Shown here: in pieces, positions 1 to 10,900 of the stretch | Layout of the letters: each line of letters opens with the position of its first letter | Position numbering within the stretch: position 1 is the stretch's first letter | Origin: Heterohyrax brucei | Lineage: Eukaryota > Chordata > Mammalia > Hyracoidea > Procaviidae | NCBI GenBank assembly: GCA_028571685.1 | Contig: CM053156.1 | Span: 82,649,049-82,713,048 of the forward strand | DNA length: 64,000 nt | Direction: 5' to 3' | Made by a program: the position numbers and the translations under genes | The notes under the pieces: model-generated | Databases searched by the model: none | Seen by the model: the letters and a program-made list of their open reading frames with translations, nothing else | What the model was told of the DNA's origin: nothing

Positions 1-2136
1 CTTGGGGTTCTCTGCATATACAATCATATTATCTGTGAACAGGGAGATTTTAACTTCCTCTTTGCCAATGCAGATGCCCTTTATTTCTTGGTCTTCTTGA
101 ATTGTTCTGGCTAGAACTTCTAGCACAATGTTGAATAGGAGAGGTGAGAGTGGGCATCCTTGTCTAGTTCCTGATCTCAGGGGAAAGTCTTTCAGTCTCT
201 CTCCATTCAGGATGATGTGGGCAATTGGCTTTGTATAAATGGCCCTTATTGTGTTGAGGAATTTGCCATCTATGCCCATTTTGCTAAGAGTTTTTAGCAT
301 GAATGGGTGTTGGACTTTATCAAATGCCTTTTCGGCATCAATGGACAAGATCAGGTGATCTTTGTCTTTTCTGTTATTTATGTGGTTAATCACATTAATT
401 GTTTTCCTGATGTTGAACCAGCCTTGCATCCCTGGTATGAATCCCACTTGGTCATGATGGATTATTTTCTTGATATGTTGTTGTATTCTGTTGGCAAGAA
501 TTTTGTTGAAGATTTTTGCATCTAGGTTCATGAGTGATATCAGTCTGTAGTTCTCTGTCTTTGTTGGATCTTTCCCTGGCTTAGGTATCAGGGTTATGCT
601 AGCTTCGTAGAATGAGTTTGGGAGTACTCCATCCCTTTCTGTACTGTGAAATAGTCTCAATAGTATTGGAGATAACTCTTCTCTAAATGCTTGGTAGAAT
701 TCTACAGTGAAGCTATCTGGGCCCGGACTTTTTTTGGTTGGCAGTGTTTTGATGACCTTTTCAATCTCTTCTTTTGTGATGGGTTTATTAAGTTGTTCTG
801 CTTCACGTTGTGATAATTTGGATAGGTGGTATGAGTCAAAGAATTGGTCCATTTCCCCTAGGTTTTCAAATTTCTTAGAGTACAGTCTTTCATAGTATTC
901 TGTTATGATATTTTTTATTTCTGTTGCATCTGTGGTGACAACTCCCTTCTCATTTCTACTTTGGGTTATTTGTTTCCTTTCCTGCTTTTCTTTAGTAAGT
1001 TTAGCCAGTGGTTTATCAATTTTGTTGATCTTTTCAAAAAACCAGCTTTTGGTCTTTTCAGTTTTTTCAATTGTTTTTCCATTCTCTAATTCATTTAGCT
1101 CTGTTCTAATCTTTATGATCTCATTTCTTCCAGTGCCCGAGGGGTTCCTCTGTTATTCTCTTTCTACTTGTTCCAGCTGTAGAGTTAATTCCTTGATTCG
1201 GTTTCTTTCTTCCTTTCAGATGTGTGCATTTGTGGAGATAAACAGACCTCTGAGCACTGTTCTGGCTGTATCCCATAGGTTCTGGTAGGAAGTGTTTTCG
1301 TTCTCATTGGAGTCCACGAATTTCTTTAATTCATCCTTGATTTCCTCTATAACCCATGTTTTCTTGAGCAAGATGTTGTTCAGTTTCCAAGAGTTCCACT
1401 TTCTATCTATGTTTTTTCTGCTATTGATTTCAACTTTGATGGCTTTATTATCTGAGAAGACACTTTGCAGTAATTCAATGGTATGGATTTTGTTGAGCAT
1501 TGCATTATGGCCTATCACGTGGTCAATTCTGGAGAATGTTCCATGTGCACTGGAGAAGAAGGTGTAGTTGTCTGCTGATGGGTGGAAAGTTCTGTATATA
1601 TCAAGGAGGTTTAGTTGGTTAATTGTGTCAATGAGGTCTTCTGTATCCTTACTGAGCTTTTTTCTAGATGATCTGTCTAGTAATGAGAGTGGAGTGTTAA
1701 AGTCTCCCACTATTATTGTGGAGTCATCTAACTCTCTTTTGAGCGTAGTCAGTGTTTCTTCGACATATTTAGCTGCTCTGACATTAGGTGCATAAATATT
1801 TAATATAGTTAAGTGTTGCTTGTGTACTGAACCTTTCAGCAATAAATAGTGTCCATCTTTGTCCAAGATGGTGGATTTGACATTAAAATTGATTTTGTCT
1901 GAGATTAGAATTGCCGCCCCTGCTCTTCTTTGTTCATTGTTAGCTTGGTATATATTCTTCCATCCTTTAATTTTCAGTTTGTTCCTGTCTTTAGGTCTCA
2001 AGTGAGTTTCTTGTAGACAACATATGGATGGGTCGTGTCTTTTGATCGAAGATGACTCTTGGTGTCTCTTTACTGGAGCATTCAGTCCATTCACATTCAA
2101 TGTAATTATTGATAGGTATGTGTTCACTGCTGCCAT
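1..2136 (-). pseudogene. L1 ORF2p relic: endonuclease and start of reverse transcriptase
   Basis: The start at 2136 (MAAVNTYLSIITLNVNGLN) is the usual beginning of the apurinic-type endonuclease. The endonuclease region contains ETHLRPKD, VGDFNTPLS and SRIDHVIGH, with the Glu, Asp and His residues expected for this fold. The frame is open for 306 codons to a TGA at 1216-1218, where the plus-strand copy has a tryptophan codon. Reverse-transcriptase sequence continues to the window edge with further breaks. ORF2p nicks DNA and copies L1 RNA at the nick. Confidence 0.92.
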
Positions 2137-2390
2137 TGTGATATGTTTATTTTTATGTTGATGTTTTCTCTGTTGTTCTTATTAGACTGTTCTGGGACAT
2201 TCTTTTTTGTGAGTTGATTTTTCACCTTTTTCAGAGCTTGTTTTATAGTTGTTGAGACTCGTGTGTTAGATTTCTTGAAATGGTATGATACATCTTTGTT
2301 GTGCTTTACAGCTGTCCCTATGAACCCCCTTAATAAACTATTTATAAACCCAATTTTAATTACTACCAGTCTTGTCATCTTCCTCTCCAT
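2124..2390 (-). CDS. Candidate small ORF between L1 ORF1 and ORF2 (88 codons)
   Basis: An open frame starting ATGGAGAGGAAG runs 88 codons through the spacer and stops (TGA) 13 bases into ORF2, overlapping the ORF2 start at 2136. The product would be basic (MERKMTRLVVIKIGF... with a Lys/Asn-rich end). The plus-strand L1 has the same ATG and frame at 22429-22665. I recognise no domain. It may be a fortuitous ORF; the comparison between copies does not show coding constraint. Confidence 0.35.
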   Translation of the reverse strand: MERKMTRLVVIKIGFINSLLRGFIGTAVKHNKDVSYHFKKSNTRVSTTIKQALKKVKNQLTKKNVPEQSNKNNRENINIKINISQWQQ

Positions 2391-2567
2391 CTGGAAGGAC
2401 TATAATGACTGTAGTACATCCCTCTTTTTATTATGATGACACCGTAGTTTTCATGATGATCACTAGATTGCTTCTTTCCAAATCAAAGCTGTGATTGACT
2501 TTGGAGCCTTCCCTAAATGAGTAGAGTATTGAGTAGTGTGTCGTTCTAAAATATAAAGTTAGTGGTT

Positions 2568-3517
2568 TCATTCTTCTAAGCCAAAGCCAAGGACTTCTTT
2601 CAGTGTTTCTTGTAGTTTGGGTTTGGTTTTTACAAAGTCTCTGAGTTTCTGTTTATCTGGGAATGTCTTAATTTCATTTTCATATTTGAAAGATAGTTTT
2701 GCAGGATATATAATTCTTGGTTGAAAGTTCTTCTCCTTCAAGACTTTGACTGTGTTGTGCCACTGTCTCCGTGCCAGCATGGTTTCTGCTGAGAAATCTG
2801 ACGAGAGGCTACAGGGTTTCCCTCTGAATGTTAGCTTTGCCTTGAGTCTTGCTGCTTTTAAGAGTTGCTGCTTATGTTTCATTTTGTTAAGCTTGATTAT
2901 AATATGTCTTGGAGTCTTTCTTTTCAAATCTATATTGGGTGGTGTACGATATGCATCTGAGATGTCTATATTCTCTTCCTTCATGATTTCTGGGAAGTTT
3001 TCTTTCAGCAGCTCAGCAACAATACTCTCTGTGTTCTCAGATGTCTCACCCTGTTCAGGGACTCCAATTAATCGAAGGTTGTTCCTCTTAACAGAGTCCC
3101 ACATGCTTCATAATGTTTCTTCATTTTTCTTGTTTCCTTTTTCTGATTTCTGCTCATAGACGCTGGCATCAGTAGCTCTGTCTTCCAAGTCAGAAATTCT
3201 TTTTTCCATTTGTTCCATTCTGTTTTCTTGGCTTGCATGGAAATTTCTATGTCTTTGATTTTGTTCTTGATCTGTTGGATTTCAGAGTACTGGTGTTCCA
3301 TCAGATCGAACAACTTGCTTCATTTTTCATTTTGTTCTGCTGCATTTTGTATAAGGTCTAGAAGGGCCCTGTATATAATCAATTTGTATTCACTTTCTGA
3401 TGCTTTCATGAAAGTTTCTTCATCTGGAAAACTCCTTGGTTGCTTTGTTTGGCAGCCTTCTCAAGCCATGAGTGATTGCTTGTATGCTACAATTGTCTGT
3501 TGCTTTTTGGGTCCCAT
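2568..3517 (-). pseudogene. L1 ORF1p relic (RNA-binding protein)
   Basis: The start is the ATG at 3517 (MGPKKQQT...), directly downstream of the 5' UTR. The first part contains a coiled-coil-like stretch (HQYSEIQQIKNKIKDIE) and lies in a different frame from the second, which carries the RRM and C-terminal domain (RLIGVPEQGE, then RRQWHNTVKVLKEKNFQPRI) up to the stop at 2568. ORF1p coats L1 RNA as a trimer. The frame change near 3070-3110 means it no longer encodes an intact protein. Family length is about 320-340 residues and this copy spans about 316 codons. Confidence 0.9.
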
Positions 3518-4516
3518 GTGAGTATATAGAGGCTGGAAGAGGTACTGTGAGGATGGATTGCAAATGTTTCTCTAGGCTGTCTTCAAATGTAAAGCAAGGG
3601 GTATCTGACCAGTTCACAAGTCAGTTAGGTTTTCAGGTGTAGAGGTCCCTCTTCTCATCTGACAAAGTAAGCACCACTGTATCCAACCCCAGATGATAAC
3701 AAACTAGTTCAGAATACAGCACTGCTAGTGCCCTGGTGGCCTCTGCTGACAGGGCCTAGCCTTAGCCAACACTGTGTCAAGTACTGGTTTTGTGATAGAA
3801 AAGCGGTCTCCTGTGGGCAGGATCTGACTCCCAAGCTAAGAATTAAGTCCAGCTGCGGCCACTGTACCCAAGATGGCGTCCTCCACACAGGCAGCAGACA
3901 GAGGGGCTAAAGGTGCCGAGAGACAGCGATTCCTCTGCTTCTGTTGCAGGGCCTGCAGCGTAGGTGGCACTGGGAAAATTACTGCTTTTCTGACAGAGAA
4001 GCGCTGTCCCGTTTGCAGGTGCTGGCTCCCAGGCTAAGAACGAGGTCCCGCTAAAATCTCGGTACCAACATGGCATCCCGCACCCTGACCGCGGAGTTCC
4101 GCACAAACCTCGCTGAGGCAGCTACAAAACGAAAGGCTCAAAGTGTCTAGATTAACAGAGTCCCGAGCCTGGCTCTCAGAACATGGGAATTTCGCCTGCC
4201 TATCCCCCCAGCAGCGCGTCTGAGTCCAGCCGCCGGGCAAGGCCCAGCTCCGCCCGCCAGCCGAGACCGAGGAAAAAAAAGTCAGAATGGTGCGTTTACC
4301 TTCCGTCCTGAGAGCCGGGGCTAGCCAGGAGCGGGAGTCAGCGAGAGAGGGAAGGTTTGTCGCTGAGTGGTATGAAGTCCCAACTAACAGCTCTGTGCAG
4401 TGTCCTGAGGCTGATTAGGTGATCGGAAGGCTCTGTTTGATTATCAATTCAGGTCTTGGTTTCTAGAGGGATAGAAGGAGACGTGGGCTTAGTCGGCCAG
4501 CTTGACTCCGCCCCCC
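3518..4516 (-). promoter_or_regulatory. L1 5' UTR / internal promoter region
   Basis: CpG-rich for this window. It holds two diverged tandem units of about 190 bases, each with a YY1-like CAAGATGGC or CAACATGGC core (around 3870 and 4067 on the plus strand) followed by a shared block in which AATTAGGTCC-type and GCTCCCAGGC-type words recur. No Pol II gene promoter is implied. Confidence 0.7.
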
Positions 4517-4682
4517 GGCATTGTCTTAAAGAACAGTTTAAGTAATTACTGATTTATCCTAAAACATAACTGTAGTCTGAACTTTGGAGTTTCTGCTGAA
4601 AGTGTACATACATAATTGTTTTAAAAAAGTACAGTGCCTACAGCAAAATGTTCTGTACTAATTAATTTAGACTCTGGATCAT

Positions 4683-4804
4683 GGGAAGCCTGGTGGCAGA
4701 GGTTAAGTGCGTAGGCTGCTGACCAGAAGGGTCAGCCCTATAGGGTCAGCAGTTCTACTCTGCCCTATAGGGTCATTATGAGTCAAAACTGACTGGATGG
4801 CAAT
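4683..4804 (+). mobile_element. AfroSINE, internally deleted
   Basis: First of many copies in the window. The family has a tRNA-like head (A-box region GGTGGCGTAGTGG, B-box region CAGTTCAAATCC) and a tail TATAGGGTCACTATGAGTC followed by a GACTCGATGGCA-like end. This copy has lost about 40 bases of the body, so the head joins directly to the tail. It ends in a TA-rich run. Confidence 0.85.
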
Positions 4805-4832
4805 ATATACATGTGTATATATATATATATTT
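4803..4832. repeat. (TA)n microsatellite
   Basis: An alternating TA run directly follows the SINE end, as often happens when a SINE tail expands. Confidence 0.85.
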
Positions 4833-4877
4833 GGTTTATTGTTTGACTTAAAGGTGATTTTTAGGGGTGTTGCCCGC

Positions 4878-5205
4878 CCCCCAGCTCCTCCACAGGATAA
4901 AGGTGTATCAGTTTGCTTCTGTAAAGATGACAGTATTGGAAACCCTAAAAAAGTAAAATCAGATCAAACCCGGTGCTGTCATTGAGTCAATTCTGACTTA
5001 CAGTGACCCTTCAGGACAGAGTAGAACTGCCCCGTAGAGTTTCCAAGGAGCGCCTGATAGATTTGAACTGCTGACCGTCAGGTTAGCAGATGTAGCACTT
5101 AACCACTATGCTACCAGGGTTTCCTGGAAGCCCTATAGGGCTGTTTTACCCTATCCTGTAGGGTCCCTGAGAGTTGCAATTGACTAGATGGCACTGGGTT
5201 TGGTG
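4878..5205 (+). mobile_element. AfroSINE (long type), split by another SINE
   Basis: Head-distal part at 4878-4946 and tail at 5126-5205. The two halves join exactly across the inner minus-strand copy. Confidence 0.85.
4947..5125 (-). mobile_element. AfroSINE inserted in an older AfroSINE
   Basis: Flanked by the near-identical direct repeats GGAAACCCT (4938-4946) and GGAAGCCCT (5126-5134), the target-site duplication made from the host SINE. Confidence 0.88.
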
Positions 5206-6263
5206 TTTGATTTAGATCAGTATTCTCAAGGCTCCAGGTTCAAGAATCATCTCAGATGACAGTTTGGCTCGGTCCCACAATTGCTGTGGAATCCAACCAG
5301 TGTTAAAAACTGTTTCTCAGGAAAACAAATGGCTCTGAAAGCTGCAAAACTGTTGCTGCAGACATGTGTTTTGATTATGAACCAAAAGAGTGCCTGGCAG
5401 AATCTGAGTATACTTAGTTTAAAAAAAAGAAAACTGAAAAGTCCAATTGCTGGATATCGCCTAGAGCTGTGTAATTAAATTAAGCTGCGTTCTCTAAAAT
5501 ACCTGGAGCAGCTCCATCTTCCAATAATAGATATCTCTTCACACACATGGCAACAGCTAAACTCCTTAAGGAAGAGAGCAGTGGGAGGAGCTGGTATGGA
5601 CCAGAAGCTTTTTCTTTTCTCCCACTCTGTCTCTCTGACTATCATTGTGGAAAGACAAATACGATTTCTTATTCAGAGGGAGAGCCTTTAAGATCCATTG
5701 CTTTAATTCAAACAGGTAATATCTGTGGAATAATGGGATTTTATTTACCATAGACAATGCGTATGCAGGTTCAGTTTGCCCATTTCTATTTATTTTATTT
5801 TATAGTATTTTACCGGCAGGTAGTTCAAACAGTAGAGGTTTCTGTCTAGGTCTGATAACGATGCTGAAATAATTTTGAGGCTTTCAGCAGGAGAGGCAAT
5901 CTAGAGAATTCCTTTTGTTAATATTTCTCTCTAAAATTGAAAGCTTGAGTATTGCTCAGAAGTGGTGTTTAAGTGATGTGTGAGGTCTGCTATACCTAAG
6001 CACATACAATTCTAATTCCAGTAGCAGAATTCAGGATCTGTGCTTCAGAATTTGCCTTTTCCCTGGAAATGGCTGTTTTAACTTTCTTTTGTTTCTTGGC
6101 AAGCAGTTAATGTCTATTTTATGGTTCAGCGAAGAAGAGTGCATTTTAAGTGTGTATTGATGTTCTTTGGATTTCATGAAGCTCTTCTGACTTTGGAACT
6201 CCAGAATTATTCCCCAAGAAACAGCTTTCAATTTGCTTCCTTCCCCAGAAACATCTGTTGACA
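5206..6263. other. No recognisable gene or repeat
   Basis: AT-rich intronic-type sequence with a T/A-rich run near 5790-5815. The short open frames have no recognisable product. Confidence 0.6.
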
Positions 6264-6836
6264 TGGTATCTTAGTTACCTAATGCTGCTATGATGAAAAA
6301 TCCCCCAGGTGGCTGGCTTTCAAGAAACAGAAATGTATTTTCTCACAGTTCCAGGAGTAAAAGGCCCAATCAGAGTCTTGGCTGAGTTGTTAACTTTTGT
6401 GGGTCGCTCTCCTAATTGCTAGTGTCTGCTGGCACTCTTTGGTACCCCGTAGTTGTGGCCAGCCCACATGTGACGTCTGCCTTCCTCTCCTGTTTCGTCT
6501 GCTCTTTTGATAAGTTGCCCGTCAGAAGTGGTAAGATTTAGACCCACCTTCCTCTATGGTGAGTGTACAAACATAAACAAGAAAACTCCTGTTTTCAAAC
6601 AGGGGTCTTTTTATAGATATAAGAGTTAGGCTTCTCATATGTATTCAACAAACAAAGAACACTGCCATCAATTCTGACTCACAGCGACCCTATAGAGCTG
6701 CCCCATATAGTTTCCGAAGAGTGTCTGGTGGATTTGAACTGCCGACGTTTTGGTTACCAGCCATAGTACTAGCCACTACAGCAGCAGGGTTTCCCACAGG
6801 TATTTGGGCAGGATGTAATTCAAACCATAACACGTG
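6264..6836 (-). mobile_element. MaLR-like (MLT1-type) LTR, with a SINE inside
   Basis: The antisense pattern of MaLR LTRs is visible: CTTAGTTACCTAATGCTGCTAT at one end, AGAAATGTATTTTCTCACAG inside, and a far end whose reverse complement begins TGTTATGGTTTGAATTACAT. It is split by the SINE at 6658-6796. Confidence 0.75.
6658..6796 (-). mobile_element. AfroSINE (short type)
   Basis: Nearly complete minus-strand copy, from the ATTCTGACTCACAGCGACCC tail to the CAGCAGGGTTTCC head. Confidence 0.9.
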
Positions 6837-7082
6837 GCGTCCGTGGCTGAATTCCAGACTAAGTGTAAACCTCTCGGGTTGCTGTGTCCTGAGATAGTAT
6901 ATACTCCAACCCTCACTATGAGGGATGCTGGTGCATCCTCAGCTTCCAGAAATGGGAGCTAGGAAACAAAGTTTTTTCTCCAAGAACAAAGTGAAAACAG
7001 CATGGGAAGGATAGACAGAGTAGAAATGCAGTTTTTTGAGAAAGAGAGAAAATTTCAGAAAACAATTTAAATGACAAAGGGA

Positions 7083-7233
7083 TACCCACTGCTGCTGACT
7101 TGATTCCGACTCACAGCGACTGTATGGTACAGAGTAGAACTGCCCTGTAGAGTTTACAAGGAGCACCTGGAGGATTTGAATTGCCCACCTTTTGGTTGGG
7201 AGCTGTAGCCCTTGACCACTACACCAAGAAGGG
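7083..7233 (-). mobile_element. AfroSINE (short type)
   Basis: A full-length copy; its head end (CCACTACACCAAGAAGGG) is slightly altered. Confidence 0.9.
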
Positions 7234-7815
7234 AACAATTTCTGTCTGTCAGTAAACTTTAAGATACATAACCAGTGGCATACCCATGAAATACAAAGCT
7301 TTGTGTCCGTTGAATTGCAAAGGTGCCTCTGACTGGCTTTCGGTGAAAAGAAGAATGTTGTAGAATGTAATGTTTGGTATGCTGTTCTTTGAAAACACAC
7401 ACACACGTGTATATGTTTACATATAGATGGGCAGACTGATAATACTACTTAAGTTAGGTTTAGCTGTGTATACCCCTGAAATCTGAATAACAGTGGCTCA
7501 TGAAGGTAGAAATTTATTATTTTATTTTGCAGAAAGTAAATCAGAATTAGTATGGTAGTTCTAGGGTCGTCTGGAAACAATTTCTTGTATGTTTCTGCTC
7601 TTCCATTCTAGTACCTGCTTTGCCACCTAATGACTACCTCGTTGCACAAAACGGCTGCTGGAACGCCATGCATCATGTGTCTTACAGCCGAGAAGAAAGA
7701 GGAAGGGCAAAAGTCATGTTATACCTTTCCTCTTTAAGAAGTCTTCCTGGAAATCCCCAACAAAATTTCTTTTTATATCAATTTGCCAAGTACTTAAAAA
7801 ATAAAATAAAATAAA
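7234..7815. other. Probable decayed repeat, family not identified
   Basis: A segment around 7480-7790 (TGAATAACAGTGGCTCATGA followed by AGAAATTTATTATTTT) has the look of an ancient LTR or DNA-transposon end. It closes with a (TAAAA)n run at about 7796-7816. I cannot name the family. Confidence 0.35.
7396..7412. repeat. Short (CA)n run
   Basis: ACACACACACAC followed by CGTGTATATG. Confidence 0.7.
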
Positions 7816-7817
7816 AA

Positions 7818-7948
7818 TCTCGACTCACAGTGACCTTATATGACAGTAGAATTGCTCCATAGGGTTTCTAAGGAGTGGCTGGTGGATTTGAATTGCTGAG
7901 CTTTTGGTTAGCAGTGGAACTCTTTAACCATAACCTGGATTCACTCAG
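7818..7948 (-). mobile_element. AfroSINE (short type)
   Basis: The head end (AACCATAACCTGGATTC) is decayed. The tail abuts the (TAAAA)n run. Confidence 0.8.
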
Positions 7949-8527
7949 CCACATGGCAACCTAGAAAAAAAGGTCTCTCAGCTGGTGCATCGCCTCCAGT
8001 CCAAAGAGAATGTCTGTTGTGATGCAACAGATGCTTGTCACTGCCGTAGTGACAAGCTCTGGGCACCAGAAAGAAGAATGGGGAGCAGGAAGTGTTCCAT
8101 TCTCTACTTTATGCATTCTTGTATATTGGATTATTTTTTATGAGTATGTTTTACTTAAACAGGAAAAGTAAGGAAGCAGTGCATATTTTGTTGTTGTTAA
8201 ATGCTGTTGAGTTGGTTCCAACTCATACTGACCCTATGTGCAACAGAACAAAACACTGCCCAGTCTTGTGCCATGTCCACAGTCATTTTTCTGCTTAAGC
8301 CCATTGCTGTGGCCACTGTGTCAGTCCATCTCATGGAGGGTCTTCTTCTTTTCTACTGACCCTTCATTCTACCAAGCATGACGGTCTTTCCTGACAACAT
8401 GTCCAAATCATGTAAGGCACAGTCTTGTCATCTTTGCTTCCAAGGAGCACTCTGTACTTCTTCCAGAACAGAGCTGTGTGTTCTGTTGGAGGTCCATGGT
8501 TCATTCAGCATTATTTTCCAACACAAT

Positions 8528-9070
8528 TCAAAGGTGATTCTTCTTCTGTCTTCTTTGTTCATTGTCCAGCTTTTGCGTGCGTGTGATGCGATTGAAAACC
8601 ATGGCTTGGGTCAGGTGCACTTTGATTTTCAAGGTGGTATCTTTACTTTTCAGTACTTTAAAGAGATCCTTTGCAGCAGATTTTCCCAGTGCAATGCACC
8701 TTTTGATTTTTTGACTGCTGCTTCCGTGGGCATTGCTTGTGGTCCCAAGTAAAATGAAATCCTTGACAACCTCAATCCTTTTTCCATTTATGACAATGTT
8801 ACTTGCTGGTCCATATGTGAGGATTTTTCTTTGCTTGAATTTGAGGTGCAATCTATACTGAAGGCCATGGTCCTTGACCTTCATCAGCAAGTGTTTCAAA
8901 TCTTCTTTAGTTCCAGCAAGTAAGGTGGTGGTGTCTGTGTAACGCAGGTTGTTAATGAGTTGTTCTCCAATCGTGATACCTCCTTCTTCTTTGTGTAATC
9001 CAGTTTCTCGGATTACTTGCTCAGCATACAGATTGAAAAGGTCTGGTGAAAGGATACAACCTTGACTCAC
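8528..9070 (-). pseudogene. RTE reverse-transcriptase relic
   Basis: An open stretch of 180 codons begins in the RT palm (SQGCILSPDLFNLYAEQVIR). The normal Tyr-Ala-Asp-Asp catalytic box reads Tyr-Thr-Asp-Thr here (LRYTDTTTLLAG), so the active site is lost. It ends in the thumb region. More RT sequence lies upstream (9071 to about 9600) but is broken by stops. RTE ORF2p would carry endonuclease and RT only. Confidence 0.88.
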
Positions 9071-10530
9071 ACCTTTCCTGACTTTAAACCATGCAGTGCC
9101 CCCTTATTTTGTTCACATGACTGCCTCTTGATCCATATACCGATTTCAAAAGTAAGTGTTCTAGAATTCCCATTCTATGCAGTATTAGCTATAATTTATT
9201 ATGATCCACACAATCAAATGCCTTTGCATAGTCAATGAAACACAGGTAACCATCTTTATGGTATTCTCTGCTTTCAGCCAAGATCTATCTGACATCAGCA
9301 GCGATATCCCTGTTCCATGTCCTCTTCTGAATCCAGCTTGAATGTTTGGTAATTCCTTGTCAATATACTATTGCAGTCACTTTTGAATGATCTTGAATAA
9401 CATTTTACTTAAGTGTGGCATTAATGATACTGTTCAGTAATTTCTGCACTTGATTGGATCAGCTTTCTTTGGAATGAGCATAAATATGGATCTCTTCCAG
9501 TTGATTGGCCAGGTAGCCGTCCTCCAAATTTCTTAACGTGGACAAGTGAGTGCTTCCAGTGCTGCATCTGTTTGTTGAAATATCTCAGTTGATACTCCGT
9601 CAACTCCCAGAGCCTTGTTTTTTACCAATGCCTTCAGTGCAGCTTTGACGTCTTCCTTCACTACCATTGGTTCCTGATCATATGCTACCTTTACAAATGG
9701 TTGAACACTGGCCAGTTATTTCTGGTATAATGACTCTATATCTTCCTTCTATCTTCTTTTTGATGCTTCCTGAGTCACTGAGTACTTTCCCTGTAGAATC
9801 TTTCACTACTGCAACTCAAGGTTTGAGTTTTTCTTCAGTTCTTTCAGCATGAGAAATGCAGAATGTGTTCTTCTCTCTTGGTTTTCCATTTCGAGCTCTT
9901 TGCACACATGCCATCATAATACTTTATCTTCTTGAGCTAGTCTTTTAATTTACCATTCCTTCCTTTTGCTTTAGCTGCTTGACATTCGAGAGCAAGTTTC
10001 AGAGTCTCTTCTGACATCCAATTTGGTCTTCTCTTTCCTGTCTTTTTAGTGACTTCTTGCTCTTGTCATGGGTGATGTCTTTGACATCATTCCACCATTC
10101 GTCTGGTCTTTGGTCATTGGTGGTCAACACATCAGATGAATTGTTGAAATGGTCTTTAAACTCAGGAGGGATATACTCAAGATCATGCTTTGGCTCTTGT
10201 GCAATTGTTCTAGTTTTCTTCAGTTTCAGTTTGAATTTACATACGAGCAATTGATGATCTGTGCCACAGTCAGCACTTGGTCTTGTTCTGACTGCTCATA
10301 TGGAGCTTTTTCATCATGTTTTTCCACATATACAGTCGATTTGGTTCCTGTATATTCCATCTGGTGAGGTCCATGTGTACAGTCACCATTTGTGTTGATT
10401 AAAAAAGGTATTTGCAATGAAGAAATCGTGAGTCTTGCAAAATTGTGTCATGAGATATCTGCCATTATTTCTATCACCAAGGCCATATTGTCCAAATACC
10501 AATCCTTTTTTATTTCCAGCTTTTTATTCC

Positions 10531-10686
10531 CAAAACCCAGTGCCATTGAGTCGATTCTGATTTCATAGTGACCCTAGAGATCAGAATAGAGCTGCACCAT
10601 AGAGTTTCCAAGGAGCACCTGGTAGATTTGAACTGCCGACCTTTTTGTTAGTAGATCACTTAACCCACTACGCCACCAGGATTTCC
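10531..10686 (-). mobile_element. AfroSINE inserted in the RTE
   Basis: Complete copy. The flanks TTTTTATTCC (10521-10530) and TTTGCATTCC (10687-10696) look like a 10-base target-site duplication. Confidence 0.9.
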
Positions 10687-10872
10687 TTTGCATTCCAGTC
10701 ACCAGTAATCATCAGTGCATCCTGACTGCGTGTTCTATCAATTGCAGGCTGCAGAAGCTGGTAAAAATCTTCAATCTATTCATCTTTGGCCTTAGTGACT
10801 GGTGGATAAATTTGAATAACAGTCACATTAACTGGCCTTCCTTGTAGGCATATGGATATTATCCTATCACTG

Positions 10873-10900
10873 TCCGACTCGACGGCACTTGGCTTTGGCT
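10873..10900 (+). mobile_element. Extreme 5'-truncated AfroSINE tail (about 28 bases)
   Basis: CCGACTCGACGGCACTTGG interrupts an otherwise continuous RTE sequence (CTATCACTG ... GACAGCACTG). It corresponds only to the SINE/RTE 3' tail. Confidence 0.65.

Larger units (their letters stand above)
1..4516 (-). mobile_element. Near full-length L1 LINE, 3' part beyond the window
   Basis: Read on the minus strand, it starts with a G-run and GCGGAGTCAAG at about 4516. It then has a roughly 1-kb GC-rich 5' UTR (3518-4516), ORF1 (2568-3517), a long spacer (2137-2567) and ORF2 from 2136 to the window edge. The same order occurs in the plus-strand copy at 20304-31115, which confirms the ends. The 3' UTR and poly(A) tail lie outside the window. 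Frameshifts and stops in both ORFs mark it as dead. Confidence 0.95.

Noticed and set aside
1216..2136. 306-codon ORF as a cellular gene
   Set aside because: The translation is the L1 endonuclease domain.
4020..4340. CpG-rich segment resembling a CpG-island promoter
   Set aside because: It is the 5' UTR of the minus-strand L1; the same sequence occurs at the start of the plus-strand L1.
8378..8752. 124-codon plus-strand ORF
   Set aside because: Antisense shadow of the RTE reverse transcriptase region.
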